From positions 1 to 46,355 of the forward strand of contig JAIMBB010000010.1 in the NCBI GenBank assembly GCA_023511655.1: a stretch of DNA of 46,355 nucleotides. Direction: 5' to 3'. The position numbers were made by a program, and so were the translations under genes. The notes under the pieces were generated by a model, which saw only the letters and a program-made list of their open reading frames with translations, did not search any database and was not told the origin of the DNA. Positions 15,693 through 25,900 of this stretch are shown in pieces; position 1 is the first letter of the stretch; the number at the start of each line of letters is the position of its first letter. This DNA comes from Anaerolineae bacterium. GTDB lineage: Bacteria > Chloroflexota > Anaerolineae > J036 > Brachytrichaceae.

Positions 15693-17789
15693 ATGAGAAG
15701 AACCAAGTTGATTTCTCTCATCACCGGCGCAGCATTCGTTCTGGCTGCTTGTGCGCCGGCCGAGCAACCTGCCCCGACTGCTGCCCCTCCGGCAGCGCCG
15801 ACCCCGGCGCCTGCGACGCCGGCCGCCGTTCAGGTAGTCGAAGCGACGGCAACACCCGCGCCCACCGTGGCCCCCGAGGCCGAGTTCAAAGAGGCGCCCG
15901 ACCTGGCCAAGATGGTTAGCGAAGGCAAACTCCCGCCGGTCAAAGAGCGCTTGCCGGAGCAGCCCGTCGTCACGCCTGTGCGCGAAGCCATCGGCAAATA
16001 CGGCGGTACCATTCAAACGGCGAGCTGGTGGCCCGGCGTCGGTAATGTGTTGCTCTACATCTCCGAGCCGCCCATCAAGTGGAAGGCCGACCTAACCGGT
16101 TACGAGCCCGGCCTGGCCGAGAGCTGGGAATGGTCGGACGACGGCACGGTCTTCACCATGAAGCTGCGCAAAGGCATCAAGTGGTCGGATGGTCAGCCCT
16201 ATACCACCGCCGACTGGAAGTTCTGGTGGGAGGACATGGTGCTGGATGAGGAGTACAAAGGCTCCGTCTCGCGCCCGGCCTGGCTGCGCAAGTCGGACGG
16301 CTCGCTGATTGACATGGAGTTCCCCGACGACTATACGGTCGTGTGGAAGTCGGATCAGCCGCAGTGGATCGCGCCGTTCTACATGGCCCAGGGCTTCTGG
16401 GAGTTTGCCAACCCGATGATGAAGCCGGCGCACTACCTCAAGCAGTTCCATCCCAAATACGCCAGCGACAAGACCTATGACGACTTGCAGAAGGCTGACC
16501 AGTGGTGGCTGAACCCAGAGTTCCCGTGCCTCTTCGCTTGGTGTCTCACCGAGCTGTCGCAGGACGGCCAGAACTACAAGTTCACCCGCAACCCGTACTA
16601 CTGGCGCGTGGATCCCGAGGGCAACCAGTTGCCGTACATTGACGCCATCGCGGTGGAGATCGTCTCCGATGAGCAGGTGCGCATCCTGAACTGCGCCCAG
16701 GGCCGCTACGACACGGCGTTTCGCTTGTGCGGTGGCCCGAACGAGATCCCGCTGCTGCGGGAGAAGGCCGAGGCCAGCGGCTACCGCTTCCTGGAGAACT
16801 ACATGAACGGCGCTGGCGCCTGGCCGGGCTACATGGTCAACCAGTACTACGTCGAGGGCGGCAAGAACTACCCGGATGACACGCCGGAGATGGCCGCCGA
16901 GATCCGCGCCGTGCTGCGCGACAAGCGCTTCCGCCAGGCCCTCTCGCTGGGCATGGATCGCGAGCGCATGATTGACGTGGCCTGGGGCGGCATCGGCGAG
17001 GCCAAGGGCGCGACGATCAGCCCGCAGTCGTGGCACTTCGCCGGCCCGGAGGGTCAAGAGGTCTACAAGAAGTGGGCCAGCGCCTATGCCGAGTTCGATC
17101 CCGATAAGGCCAACGCCCTGCTCGACGAGGTCGGCATGAAGAAGGGCGCCGATGGCTTCCGCACCCTGCCCAGCGGCAAGCCCTTCGAGCTGGTGCTCGA
17201 CATCAGCGACTGGGGCGGCAGCCTGAAGGTGCAGGTGGACGCTGCTGCCGAAGCCAAGGCCCAGTGGGAAGCCAACCTCGGCCTCAAGGTGAAGGTGAAC
17301 AACCTGCAGGGCCAACCTGAGCTGGACACCCGCACTAACGAAGGCCAGTACATGCTGCGCGGCGCACACATCTCGGAGATCGACATCTGGACCTATCCGG
17401 ACTGGATCTTCCCGATCGTGAACCGCTACATGTTCCCGCTCGAAGGGCGCTGGTATGCCAGCGGCAAGGACAAGTGCAAGCCGGTCGAAGGCCAGGCGTA
17501 CTCCTGCGGTGTGAAGCCGGAACCGGACAGCCCGGCCGCCAAGCTCCAGGCGCTGTACGAAAAGGGTCAGCGCACCAAGACCATCGAGGATCGCCACAAG
17601 GTGGTATGGGAAGCGATTGACGTGATCATCGAGGAAGGGCCGTTCGTCATCGGCGTGGCCGGCGACCAGCCCATGCCCATCATCGTCAAGAACTACATGC
17701 GCAACATCCTGGACTACGGCGTGGTCGGCCCGTGGGCACCTGCCACCCCGGGCAACCAGATCCCCGCCACGTGGTGGATGGACAAATAG
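15693..17789 (+). CDS. Solute-binding lipoprotein of ABC transporter, family 5
   Basis: 698-residue extracytoplasmic binding protein of the peptide/nickel/oligosaccharide family (SBP_bac_5). The signal peptide MRRTKLISLITGAAFVLAAC ends in a lipobox with Cys, followed by an Ala/Pro/Thr-rich linker of about 50 residues. ATG 15693 was chosen because it follows AGAGGAAAG and gives this signal peptide; ATG 15624 would not. Family features include GLAESWEWSDDGTVFTMKLR, IKWSDGQPYTTADWKFWW and LRDKRFRQALSLGMDRE. It is longer than typical DppA (about 500-550), as seen in the subgroup that binds larger ligands such as oligosaccharides (inference). No permease or ATPase gene lies beside it. Confidence 0.9.
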   Translation: MRRTKLISLITGAAFVLAACAPAEQPAPTAAPPAAPTPAPATPAAVQVVEATATPAPTVAPEAEFKEAPDLAKMVSEGKLPPVKERLPEQPVVTPVREAIGKYGGTIQTASWWPGVGNVLLYISEPPIKWKADLTGYEPGLAESWEWSDDGTVFTMKLRKGIKWSDGQPYTTADWKFWWEDMVLDEEYKGSVSRPAWLRKSDGSLIDMEFPDDYTVVWKSDQPQWIAPFYMAQGFWEFANPMMKPAHYLKQFHPKYASDKTYDDLQKADQWWLNPEFPCLFAWCLTELSQDGQNYKFTRNPYYWRVDPEGNQLPYIDAIAVEIVSDEQVRILNCAQGRYDTAFRLCGGPNEIPLLREKAEASGYRFLENYMNGAGAWPGYMVNQYYVEGGKNYPDDTPEMAAEIRAVLRDKRFRQALSLGMDRERMIDVAWGGIGEAKGATISPQSWHFAGPEGQEVYKKWASAYAEFDPDKANALLDEVGMKKGADGFRTLPSGKPFELVLDISDWGGSLKVQVDAAAEAKAQWEANLGLKVKVNNLQGQPELDTRTNEGQYMLRGAHISEIDIWTYPDWIFPIVNRYMFPLEGRWYASGKDKCKPVEGQAYSCGVKPEPDSPAAKLQALYEKGQRTKTIEDRHKVVWEAIDVIIEEGPFVIGVAGDQPMPIIVKNYMRNILDYGVVGPWAPATPGNQIPATWWMDK

Positions 17790-17851
17790 CGCGTTCGTCT
17801 TGGAGCATGCGCCGGGTGCGATTGTGCCTGGCGCACGACTCCTGACGTGAA

Positions 17852-17888
17852 AACGCGGCGGGTGGGGAACATCCCCATCCGCCGCGTT
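17852..17888. terminator. Hairpin downstream of the solute-binding protein gene
   Basis: Stem AACGCGGCGG / CCGCCGCGTT extended by TGGGG/CCCCA with a small loop. No T-run follows on the plus strand, but the minus strand has TTTT after it. It may terminate, or protect the 3' end of, the upstream transcript. Confidence 0.6.
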
Positions 17889-17942
17889 GAATCCTACTGA
17901 GCGTTGAAAAAATCATGTCCGTTCATGAAAACCTGCAACGTC

Positions 17943-17984
17943 ATTCCCGCGAAGCTTGTCCCCGCGAAGGCGGGGAGCGGGAAT
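17943..17984. repeat. REP-like palindrome
   Basis: Outer arms ATTCCCGC (17943-17950) and GCGGGAAT (17977-17984) enclose an inner CCCCGC-gaag-GCGGGG hairpin. The motif resembles the dispersed CATTCCCGCGAA-type palindromes common in many bacterial genomes. Confidence 0.7.
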
Positions 17985-18012
17985 CCAGTCATTCGCGGCA
18001 CCCTGGATGACC

Positions 18013-18051
18013 CGTCATGCCCGCGAAGGCGGGGACTGCGCGGGCATGACG
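18013..18051. repeat. REP-like palindrome, second copy
   Basis: Perfect 13-bp arms CGTCATGCCCGCG (18013-18025) and CGCGGGCATGACG (18039-18051). It shares the CCCGCGAAGGCGGG core with the copy 30 bp upstream. Confidence 0.75.
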
Positions 18052-18333
18052 ATCTTGGCAGCGGTCGTGATTAATTCAAGACTCGATAGTGGCGATCGGT
18101 TGGGAGTATCTCACCGGCAAGGCTGGATTTGGGTGAACAGGCAGATCGGACTCCGCTCCTGTGGGACACAGGTCCACAGCGCGCCGCCCGGAGCGCAGAT
18201 CCCGGTCCCCGATCCGGCGAGCCAAACCGGGATCGCAGGATCGAGGATCGCGGGACGGCGCTCGGAATGACGAGCGTTAGAGCACGTCCGAATCTGCCCC
18301 GTTTCGCCGTGGTGTAACCCCAGCACGGACCGG

Positions 18334-19494
18334 TTATTCAGATGGGCTCTTGTCCTGCGATGCAGGTGGTTCGGTTTGATCCGGTGTTGACGGCGGCGCT
18401 TCGGGCGGAGCGGGCTGCGGCGCGACTGACGGCGCGACTGACGGCGCGGCGCTGACGCCGGCCGGCACGGATTGGGGCACGTAAGGTTGCGTGCCTGCTC
18501 GCGTCAAGATCAAGGCCCCCAAACCGAGCGCAGCGGCTATGAAGCCCACGATGGAGCCGATGATCGGCGCCGCACCGAGCAAGGCGAGCAATACCGCGCC
18601 GGCCAGCGCCTGGCCGAGCGGCGTCCAATCCCCCCGGTTCAGTGCGCGCATCACGCGCTCGCCGACGATGCGCGCCGAGATCGCCCATCCGGCCAGGATC
18701 GCCACGCCGTAGATCAGCAGCAGGACCAACGCAATTGGGATCAAGCAGATGGTGACGGCCAGGATCAGCGCGACGATCGGCACGGCCACGATGGTCAAGG
18801 CGCCGACCGCGCCCGACATCAACCAGTAATTCGTCGCCGTTGACGCGGCCTGCGCAACGTTGGACGGCAGCAGCGCGACGAGGGCGAGCGTGAAGAGCGT
18901 GATCAATATCACGCCGATCAGCGCGATGAAGGCGTTGGCCATCAGGCTGACGAACCAACCGAACGGCCCGCGCTCTTCCCCGGTTCGGTACGAGACGACC
19001 ACCCTGTCGGGCTCCGTGGCCCTCGGCAGGAACGGCACGTCCATCGTCGTCTCGCGTCCGCCGACGACGGCGCCTGCCGCGCGGTTGACTGTGCTGTTCA
19101 CCCGCACCATATCGCCTTGGATCTTCGCCGTGGGCAAAATTTGAGCGTCGCTGCCGACCACGCTCACATCTCCGGTGACTATGCCGGCGATGACCACACT
19201 GCCACCGAAGATGTTAACGTTGCCTTCGACCCGGCTGTTCGCTTCCAGCATCACATCGCCGCCGAAGACCGTCAGGTCGCCCCGCAATGTCTCGCCGGAG
19301 CGCAAGGTGAAATTCTCGCCGCTGATGGTGCGATCCCCGCGCAGAATGCGCCGATCGTCCTCGAAGGGGGCGGGCATAGGGATGATGACCGGCGTCGGCG
19401 GCGTGGGCGTTTGTGCAGAGGCCGGCAGAATAGCCATCAGCGCGAGCAAAAGGCCCGCCGTCAGCCCGGTCGAAATCTTAGTGACGATTTTCAT
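18334..19494 (-). CDS. Bactofilin-like polymer-forming membrane protein
   Basis: 386-residue predicted envelope protein. Signal peptide MKIVTKISTGLTAGLLLALM...ASAQ at the N-terminus, then a beta-helix-like repeat region (about residues 50-145) with TVFGGDVMLEANSRVEGNV and IFGGSVVIAGIVTGDVSVVG, resembling bactofilin/polymer-forming domains. Four or more hydrophobic helices follow (about 185-335), and the tail is Pro/Ala/Ser-rich (about 345-386). The gene is last in a minus-strand run after kinase, sigma and anti-sigma, 48 bp behind the anti-sigma gene. This suggests an envelope role controlled by the sigma factor (inference). Confidence 0.8.
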   Translation of the reverse strand: MKIVTKISTGLTAGLLLALMAILPASAQTPTPPTPVIIPMPAPFEDDRRILRGDRTISGENFTLRSGETLRGDLTVFGGDVMLEANSRVEGNVNIFGGSVVIAGIVTGDVSVVGSDAQILPTAKIQGDMVRVNSTVNRAAGAVVGGRETTMDVPFLPRATEPDRVVVSYRTGEERGPFGWFVSLMANAFIALIGVILITLFTLALVALLPSNVAQAASTATNYWLMSGAVGALTIVAVPIVALILAVTICLIPIALVLLLIYGVAILAGWAISARIVGERVMRALNRGDWTPLGQALAGAVLLALLGAAPIIGSIVGFIAAALGLGALILTRAGTQPYVPQSVPAGVSAAPSVAPSVAPQPAPPEAPPSTPDQTEPPASQDKSPSE

Positions 19495-19542
19495 AGCACT
19501 GCCTCCGCTGATCCTTACGTGCCGGTCGTCGCGAAGTTGCGC

Positions 19543-20082
19543 TCATGCCAGCCGGCGGGCCGGCACCAGCACTTTGATCATGATGCCTAGCCAGGCCGCT
19601 GCCAGGGCCGTTGACGTTAACGCCATCAGCCAAACCAAGGGTTGCATGATGAATGAGCGAACGGTCAGCGTCAGCACATTGAGCGTGTCGGCGGTATAGA
19701 TCGTTATCCCACGCGTGAACGCGACGAGCGGTTGGAGCAAGGGCTGCTGCGACAGGATCGCCAGGACGCTGGTGAGGGCGATGCCAACGAATGCCCACAC
19801 CAGGGCGGCCAGCGCACAGTTCGTCACAGCCAGGGTGATGACATAGCGGCGCTTGAGCGGCCTGATCAGGGGAACGTGGCGCGCGCGAGCAACGACAGCC
19901 TGCGCGAACCCGCTCGGCGGCGCGGCGAGGGGCGCCCCGCGCAGCGCGGCGTCCATTGCCAGCATGCGCTCGAATCCGGCGCGCTCGTCGGGGTGCTCGG
20001 CAAAGTAGGCCTCCAGCCTGGCGCGGTTGATCGGGCCGATCGTGCCATCCAACGCCTGCATCATCAGCTCTTCCACGTTCAT
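19543..20082 (-). CDS. Anti-sigma factor, membrane-anchored
   Basis: 179-residue protein with a short N-terminal cytoplasmic domain (MNVEELMMQALDGTIG, then a helical segment with HPDERAGFERMLAMDAALRG), a transmembrane helix (about residues 80-110) and a second hydrophobic segment near the C-terminus. This layout, and an ATGA overlap with the upstream sigma gene, identify it as the likely cognate anti-sigma factor. The zinc-binding HxxxCxxC motif of classical ZAS anti-sigma factors is missing. The start at 20082 was chosen because of the coupling. The identification rests mainly on context. Confidence 0.72.
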   Translation of the reverse strand: MNVEELMMQALDGTIGPINRARLEAYFAEHPDERAGFERMLAMDAALRGAPLAAPPSGFAQAVVARARHVPLIRPLKRRYVITLAVTNCALAALVWAFVGIALTSVLAILSQQPLLQPLVAFTRGITIYTADTLNVLTLTVRSFIMQPLVWLMALTSTALAAAWLGIMIKVLVPARRLA

Positions 20083-20750
20083 AGCGCCTCCGTCCACCGG
20101 GATTTAGCCATTTTCTGACGGGCGCGGAACAGCCGCGACTTGACCGCGCTGACGGTGGTGTTCGTCGCCTGGGCGATTTCCTCGTAGCTCATGTCGTTGA
20201 AATAGAACATGACGACCATGCTGCGGTCCTCGGCCGGCAATTCGAGCAGCATGGCCCGGATCGCCTCGTCGCGCTGCTTGCGCGCGAGGGCGGCATCCGG
20301 CTGCGGTTCGCGGCTGATGAACTCGATGTCGTCGTCGCGCTGGGTCGCATCGGCGAAAGCGATCGGTTCGAGCCTGCGGCGGCGCAATCGGTCAATGCAC
20401 AGATTCGAGGCGATCGCCATGATCCACGTCTGGAAGCGCCACTCCGGCCTGTAGCTCTTCAGACGGGCGTAGGCTTGCAGGAAGGCATCTTGCGCTGCGT
20501 CCTCCGCCTCGTGCGCGTTGCCGAGCATGCGCAGGGCGAGGTTGTAGACCCGCGTTTGGTGCGCCTCGACCAGCGGCCGGAAGGCTTCCCTGTCGCCGGC
20601 CAGCACGGCCTGGACGAGTACGCGTTCGCGATCGTCTCCCGCAAGTGCGCTCGAGAGTGCGCTCGCGATGGCGTTGGCCGGCGTGGTGGGTGACGATTTC
20701 GACCCGCTGCTGGTGATCACGGCTGTTCGTTCGATAGCCAGCGTCAACAT
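20079..20750 (-). CDS. ECF RNA polymerase sigma factor (SigW/RpoE type)
   Basis: 223-residue alternative sigma factor. Region 2: REAFRPLVEAHQTRVYNLALRM and HEAEDAAQDAFLQAYARL; then FQTWIMAIASNLCIDRLRRRR. Region 4: LPAEDRSMVVMFYFNDMSYEEIAQATNT with the helix-turn-helix TVSAVKSRLFRARQKM. ATG 20750 was chosen over 20801 because GGAG lies 5 bases upstream and an ECF-like promoter sits just before it. The first 45 residues are Ser/Ala-rich and unlike typical sigma N-termini. It is coupled to the anti-sigma gene and lies 72 bp after the kinase gene. Confidence 0.92.
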   Translation of the reverse strand: MLTLAIERTAVITSSGSKSSPTTPANAIASALSSALAGDDRERVLVQAVLAGDREAFRPLVEAHQTRVYNLALRMLGNAHEAEDAAQDAFLQAYARLKSYRPEWRFQTWIMAIASNLCIDRLRRRRLEPIAFADATQRDDDIEFISREPQPDAALARKQRDEAIRAMLLELPAEDRSMVVMFYFNDMSYEEIAQATNTTVSAVKSRLFRARQKMAKSRWTEAL

Positions 20751-20763
20751 GCTACTCCGAGGA

Positions 20764-20789
20764 TACGATTGACGTTGAAATAAGTTGCA
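20764..20789 (-). promoter_or_regulatory. Candidate ECF-type autoregulatory promoter
   Basis: On the minus strand: TGCAAC, 16 bases, CGTA, matching the known SigW-type pattern TGAAAC-N16-CGTA with one difference. It sits 13 bases before the sigma gene start, leaving only a very short leader. This could be autoregulation or chance. Confidence 0.45.
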
Positions 20790-20822
20790 GGCGCGGCCCA
20801 AAGACGGCAGACCGCGTCGCTG

Positions 20823-22886
20823 CTACTGCACCGCAATGAGGTGGAGCACCACCAGATTGTTTAGCGCGGTCGCATTGCCGGGATTGACGACCCGCAACCG
20901 CTCTGCGCCGGAATACATGCCGATCACCAGGGGATATGAGCCGGGCAGCAGGTTATCCGGGATGCGCAGCGCATAGGTGTCCTCGACTACAGTGCCGCTG
21001 ATCCAGATGGATGTGGGAGCCGGCAGGCCATTGTGTCGAGGCGCGCGGTCTTCTCCCTGCGCCAGCACACCGGTCTTGTCGGGGGTGAACAGATACCAGC
21101 CCACGTTGTAGTCGCGCCCCACCGGCTGGGTGGCCCGCCACTTCACCCGAAACTGCACGGTCTGGCCGGGCAGATACGACGCCCGCGGCAGCGTCACCGA
21201 TTCCAGCACAACTGGCGACATGTCCACGTTGAGCGCGATGCGGCCGCCGCTGCTCACGGTGAGAGTGAGCGTTTCGCTCACCGCCAGCTTGCTCCCGCCG
21301 GGCGGCTGCGAGGCGAGGATGGTGCCCTGCGGCGAGAAATCCAGCGCCTCGGTGATGACCACGTTCCAACCGAATCCGCTCAACGCCTGAGTGATCGAGT
21401 CATCCAGTAGCCGGCCGATCAGGTCGCCGGGCACATCGCGCATCTCGATGCCTTTGTTCACCACCACCTCGACGATCGCCCCCGGATCGGCCAGCGCGTC
21501 GGCCGGCGGAAGCTGCTCGAGCACGACGGCCGGGGGAGCAGCGGCGTCCGACCGCTCCTGAACCACGCGGATGCTCAGGCCGAGCGGGGCCAGCTCGCGC
21601 GTCGCTTCCTCCACGGTTTTGCCGACCAGGGACGGCACTTTGATTCGTATGTTGCCGTTCGGGTTGGTGATGGGCAAGGCCGGACTCGCGTCAGGTGACG
21701 CGGCGGTCGGTGCAGGAGGCGCGGGCGGTGCCTGATAAGCCTGATAAACCAACACGTAGAGGGGGATCAACCCGAGCACGCACAGGAAGGCGATAGCGGC
21801 GAGCAACCACAGTAGCAGGTCTGGCCCGCCCTGAATGGCGGCTGCCTGGCGCGGTGGGGTAATCGCCGCCTCCTGGCCTGGCACGACGTTCGATGCGCTT
21901 GTGGGCGGGGTGACGCCAGCCGGCTGCGGCGCAGGGCGAGGGATGACGGGCGCGTTGGGAGGCGGCATGGCCGCCGGCATGTTCACCAGCGTGTGTTCCT
22001 TGCCCTGCAACGCGTAGGCCGATAACGCGCGGGCGAACTGGTCGGCATCGCGGTAGCGTTGGGCGGGATCCTTCGCCAGGGCGCGCATGACGATGCCTTC
22101 CAGTTGCAGCGTGACGTTCGGATTCAGCGCGTGCAGTGGCGGCGGGGGCATCGTCAGGTGCATGTGCGCCAGTTGCAGCGGCTCGCTCGCTTCGAACGGC
22201 AAGCGGCCGGCCAGCATCTCGTACAGCATCACGCCGATGCTGTATACGTCGCTGGCAGGCGTCGGCGCTGCGCCCGCGGCCTGTTCAAGCGCGTAGTATT
22301 GGGGCGAGCCCCACACCACCTCGGCCCGTTCGCCGGTGTTGAGCATGCTGGTGTAGGCGCGCGCGATGCCGAAATCGGTGACCTTGGCGCGCCCATCGGT
22401 GGTGAGCACGACGTTCTGCGGCTTGAGGTCGCAATGCACCAGCCCGCGTCGGTGCGCATAGCCGACGGCCTCGCAGACCTGGCGCGCTACATCCACTGCT
22501 TCTTCGATGGAGAAGGGGTGGCCGGTGGCCGCGCGTCCGCGGATGGCCTGTTTCAGGTCCTGGCCGTCCACCAGCTCCATCACCAGGTAATGGCGCTCGC
22601 GCCCGGCCACCACATCGCGCCCCACGTCGTAGACGGTGACGATGTTGGGATGATTGAGGTTGGCGGCGGCTTGCGCTTCCTGGCGAAAGCGCTGCACGAA
22701 CTGGGGATCGCCGGCATATCGGTCGCGCAGCAGCTTGATCGCGACCAGACGATTCAACAATGTGTCCTGTCCTTTGTAAACCGTCGCCATGCCGCCGGCG
22801 GCCAGCGTGGCCAACAGCCGGTAACGATCGTTCAGCACTGTAAAATGCGGCGCGGCGTTTCCAGCGCCGGGCTGAGAGCTGCTCAT
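20823..22886 (-). CDS. Membrane Ser/Thr protein kinase with two PASTA domains and Ig-like C-terminus
   Basis: 687-residue sensor kinase of the PknB/Stk type. Kinase domain, about residues 22-285: glycine loop ATLAAGGMATVYKG, Lys51 in VAIKLL, catalytic loop HCDLKPQNVVL (151-161), DFG at 171-173, SDVYSIGVMLYEML. The Arg of the HRD motif is Cys here, making it a non-RD kinase. A Pro-rich linker leads to a transmembrane helix (about 357-382), PASTA 1 (about 413-479), PASTA 2 (about 481-547) and a C-terminal Ig-like domain (about 550-687). The outer domains probably sense cell-wall or surface ligands. Start at ATG 22886, 1 base from the divergent GTG start; GTG 22838 is an alternative. It heads the sigma/anti-sigma/bactofilin run. 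Confidence 0.9.
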   Translation of the reverse strand: MSSSQPGAGNAAPHFTVLNDRYRLLATLAAGGMATVYKGQDTLLNRLVAIKLLRDRYAGDPQFVQRFRQEAQAAANLNHPNIVTVYDVGRDVVAGRERHYLVMELVDGQDLKQAIRGRAATGHPFSIEEAVDVARQVCEAVGYAHRRGLVHCDLKPQNVVLTTDGRAKVTDFGIARAYTSMLNTGERAEVVWGSPQYYALEQAAGAAPTPASDVYSIGVMLYEMLAGRLPFEASEPLQLAHMHLTMPPPPLHALNPNVTLQLEGIVMRALAKDPAQRYRDADQFARALSAYALQGKEHTLVNMPAAMPPPNAPVIPRPAPQPAGVTPPTSASNVVPGQEAAITPPRQAAAIQGGPDLLLWLLAAIAFLCVLGLIPLYVLVYQAYQAPPAPPAPTAASPDASPALPITNPNGNIRIKVPSLVGKTVEEATRELAPLGLSIRVVQERSDAAAPPAVVLEQLPPADALADPGAIVEVVVNKGIEMRDVPGDLIGRLLDDSITQALSGFGWNVVITEALDFSPQGTILASQPPGGSKLAVSETLTLTVSSGGRIALNVDMSPVVLESVTLPRASYLPGQTVQFRVKWRATQPVGRDYNVGWYLFTPDKTGVLAQGEDRAPRHNGLPAPTSIWISGTVVEDTYALRIPDNLLPGSYPLVIGMYSGAERLRVVNPGNATALNNLVVLHLIAVQ

Positions 22887-22887
22887 C

Positions 22888-24384
22888 GTGACTTTGCGCA
22901 TTCTACTCGTCGCTGTATTGCTCATCGCCGCTGCCTCGTCTTCGGCCGGTCCGGCGCTTGGCCGTTCGGCTCCGCTGCCGACTGTTAACGATCTGGCGCC
23001 TCCTGAGCAGCTCAATCCCTTTCCGCAACAGGTCTTCGCACCATCGGCTGGGCTGCGCGGGCCGCTCATGCTTGCGCCGGTGGATCAGCACCCGCGCCTG
23101 GGGACAAACTTCGCCAACTATTACAAAGCGCCCGGCACGCGGGCGTATGCCGATATGCGTGCCGCCGGCGCCCGACACGACCGCATCACTTTCGATTGGT
23201 TTCGTCTGCAACCGATGCCTGGGCCGTTCACGACGACGGTCACTGCGGCCTACGACGCCGTCCTGGCCGACGCAGCAGTGGCTGAAATAGAAACGCTGGG
23301 GGTGTTGATCGGCGCGCCGGGGTGGGCGCGCGACCCGGCCCTGGCCGGCGGCACCTACTACTTGCCGCGCCACCTCGAGCGGCCCTGGGACGACCCGGAG
23401 AACTATTGGGGGCAGTTCGTCCATCAGGTCGTGACGCGCTACAAAGACCGGGTGCGCGCCTGGGAGGTGTGGAACGAGCCGAACCTGAGCGAATTCTGGC
23501 CGGCGCCGATGCCTCTATACGCCCGGTTGCTGCAGGTCGCCTATCAAGCGGCCAAATCGGCCGACCCCTCGACGACGGTGGTGCTGGGCGGCTTGTTTCG
23601 CGGCGTGAACATCGAACGCATAGACGCGCTGTTCAAAGCGCTGCGCGACTTGCCCGAAGCGGCCGCCAACGCCTTCTACCACGACGTGATCGGCTTTCAC
23701 CTGTACGACGGCGGACACTGCAGCCCCTTCGACGAGCTGGCGTATTTGCGGACTTTCTTCTGGCGGCCTCGCGTCGGCGACAAACCGGTGTGGATCACCG
23801 AGAGCGGTATCCGCGTGTGGGATGTGCCGCGGAACGACGGCTACGCATTGCCCGACGAATTGTCTTCGTTTTACCTGACCAATCTGGCCTATGCGCTCTC
23901 GAACGGTGCACAGCGCTACTACTACTTTCGGGCCATTGACCCCTTTGCCGATGATCCGCAACCGTGGGGGTTGTTGCGCAACGACGGTTCGCCGAGGCCG
24001 TCGTTCTCGGCGATGCGGGTGGCGGCACAGCACATCCCGGCGCAGATCGCCCTGGCTGCCCCGGGCTTGTTGAACGACGCGGCCGTGCGCACGGCGGCGT
24101 TCTATCACCCGCAGGGCCGCACTACCGTGATCTGGAACATCAGCCCGGCGCCGCAACGGGTGAGCCTGCCGGCCGGCGCCGCTCAGGCGACGGTCGTGAC
24201 GCAGCACGGCGATGCCGCGCTGCTCGGTGCGGCGGATGGCCGGTTCGTGCTCGATCTGCGGCCGGCGCAAAACTTTCGTTGGAACCACCCTGAGGGCATC
24301 TGCCAGGTGGCAGGACCGCCGCTGATCGTGCTCGAAGCCGGCGTGACGTTGAATCGGGTGTGGCTGCCGGTGGTGAGCCGATAG
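22888..24384 (+). CDS. Secreted clan GH-A glycoside hydrolase-like protein
   Basis: 498-residue exported protein with a signal peptide (MTLRILLVAVLLIAAASSSAG) and a TIM-barrel resembling GH5/GH39-type enzymes. The acid/base candidate is Glu197 in WEVWNEPN, and the nucleophile candidate is Glu305 in VWITESGI; both fit clan GH-A. AGWARDP-like and GFHLYDGG stretches add support. A beta-sandwich region follows (about residues 400-498). The substrate cannot be assigned. The start is GTG 22888, divergent from the kinase with no real intergenic space; TAAAAT at 22841-22846 inside the kinase frame may be its -10. It ends directly at the glpK stop codon on the other strand. Confidence 0.8.
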   Translation: MTLRILLVAVLLIAAASSSAGPALGRSAPLPTVNDLAPPEQLNPFPQQVFAPSAGLRGPLMLAPVDQHPRLGTNFANYYKAPGTRAYADMRAAGARHDRITFDWFRLQPMPGPFTTTVTAAYDAVLADAAVAEIETLGVLIGAPGWARDPALAGGTYYLPRHLERPWDDPENYWGQFVHQVVTRYKDRVRAWEVWNEPNLSEFWPAPMPLYARLLQVAYQAAKSADPSTTVVLGGLFRGVNIERIDALFKALRDLPEAAANAFYHDVIGFHLYDGGHCSPFDELAYLRTFFWRPRVGDKPVWITESGIRVWDVPRNDGYALPDELSSFYLTNLAYALSNGAQRYYYFRAIDPFADDPQPWGLLRNDGSPRPSFSAMRVAAQHIPAQIALAAPGLLNDAAVRTAAFYHPQGRTTVIWNISPAPQRVSLPAGAAQATVVTQHGDAALLGAADGRFVLDLRPAQNFRWNHPEGICQVAGPPLIVLEAGVTLNRVWLPVVSR

Positions 24385-25899
<1,515 letters not shown>

Positions 25900-25900
25900 A

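Larger units (their letters stand above)
17790..18333. other. Intergenic region with palindromic repeats
   Basis: 544-bp gap between the converging solute-binding protein and bactofilin-like genes. It holds the hairpin at 17852-17888 and two REP-like palindromes (17943-17984, 18013-18051). The stretch 18140-18270 has further GATCCCGG/CCGGGATC-type complementarity. The open frames here follow repeats and do not look coding. Confidence 0.7.

Noticed and set aside
16092-17597. 501-residue open frame antisense to the binding protein gene
   Set aside because: It is the mirror of a strongly recognisable family 5 lipoprotein in high-GC DNA and matches no family.
17956-18326. Short frames in the repeat-rich gap
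   Set aside because: They follow the palindromic repeats and contain no recognisable domain.
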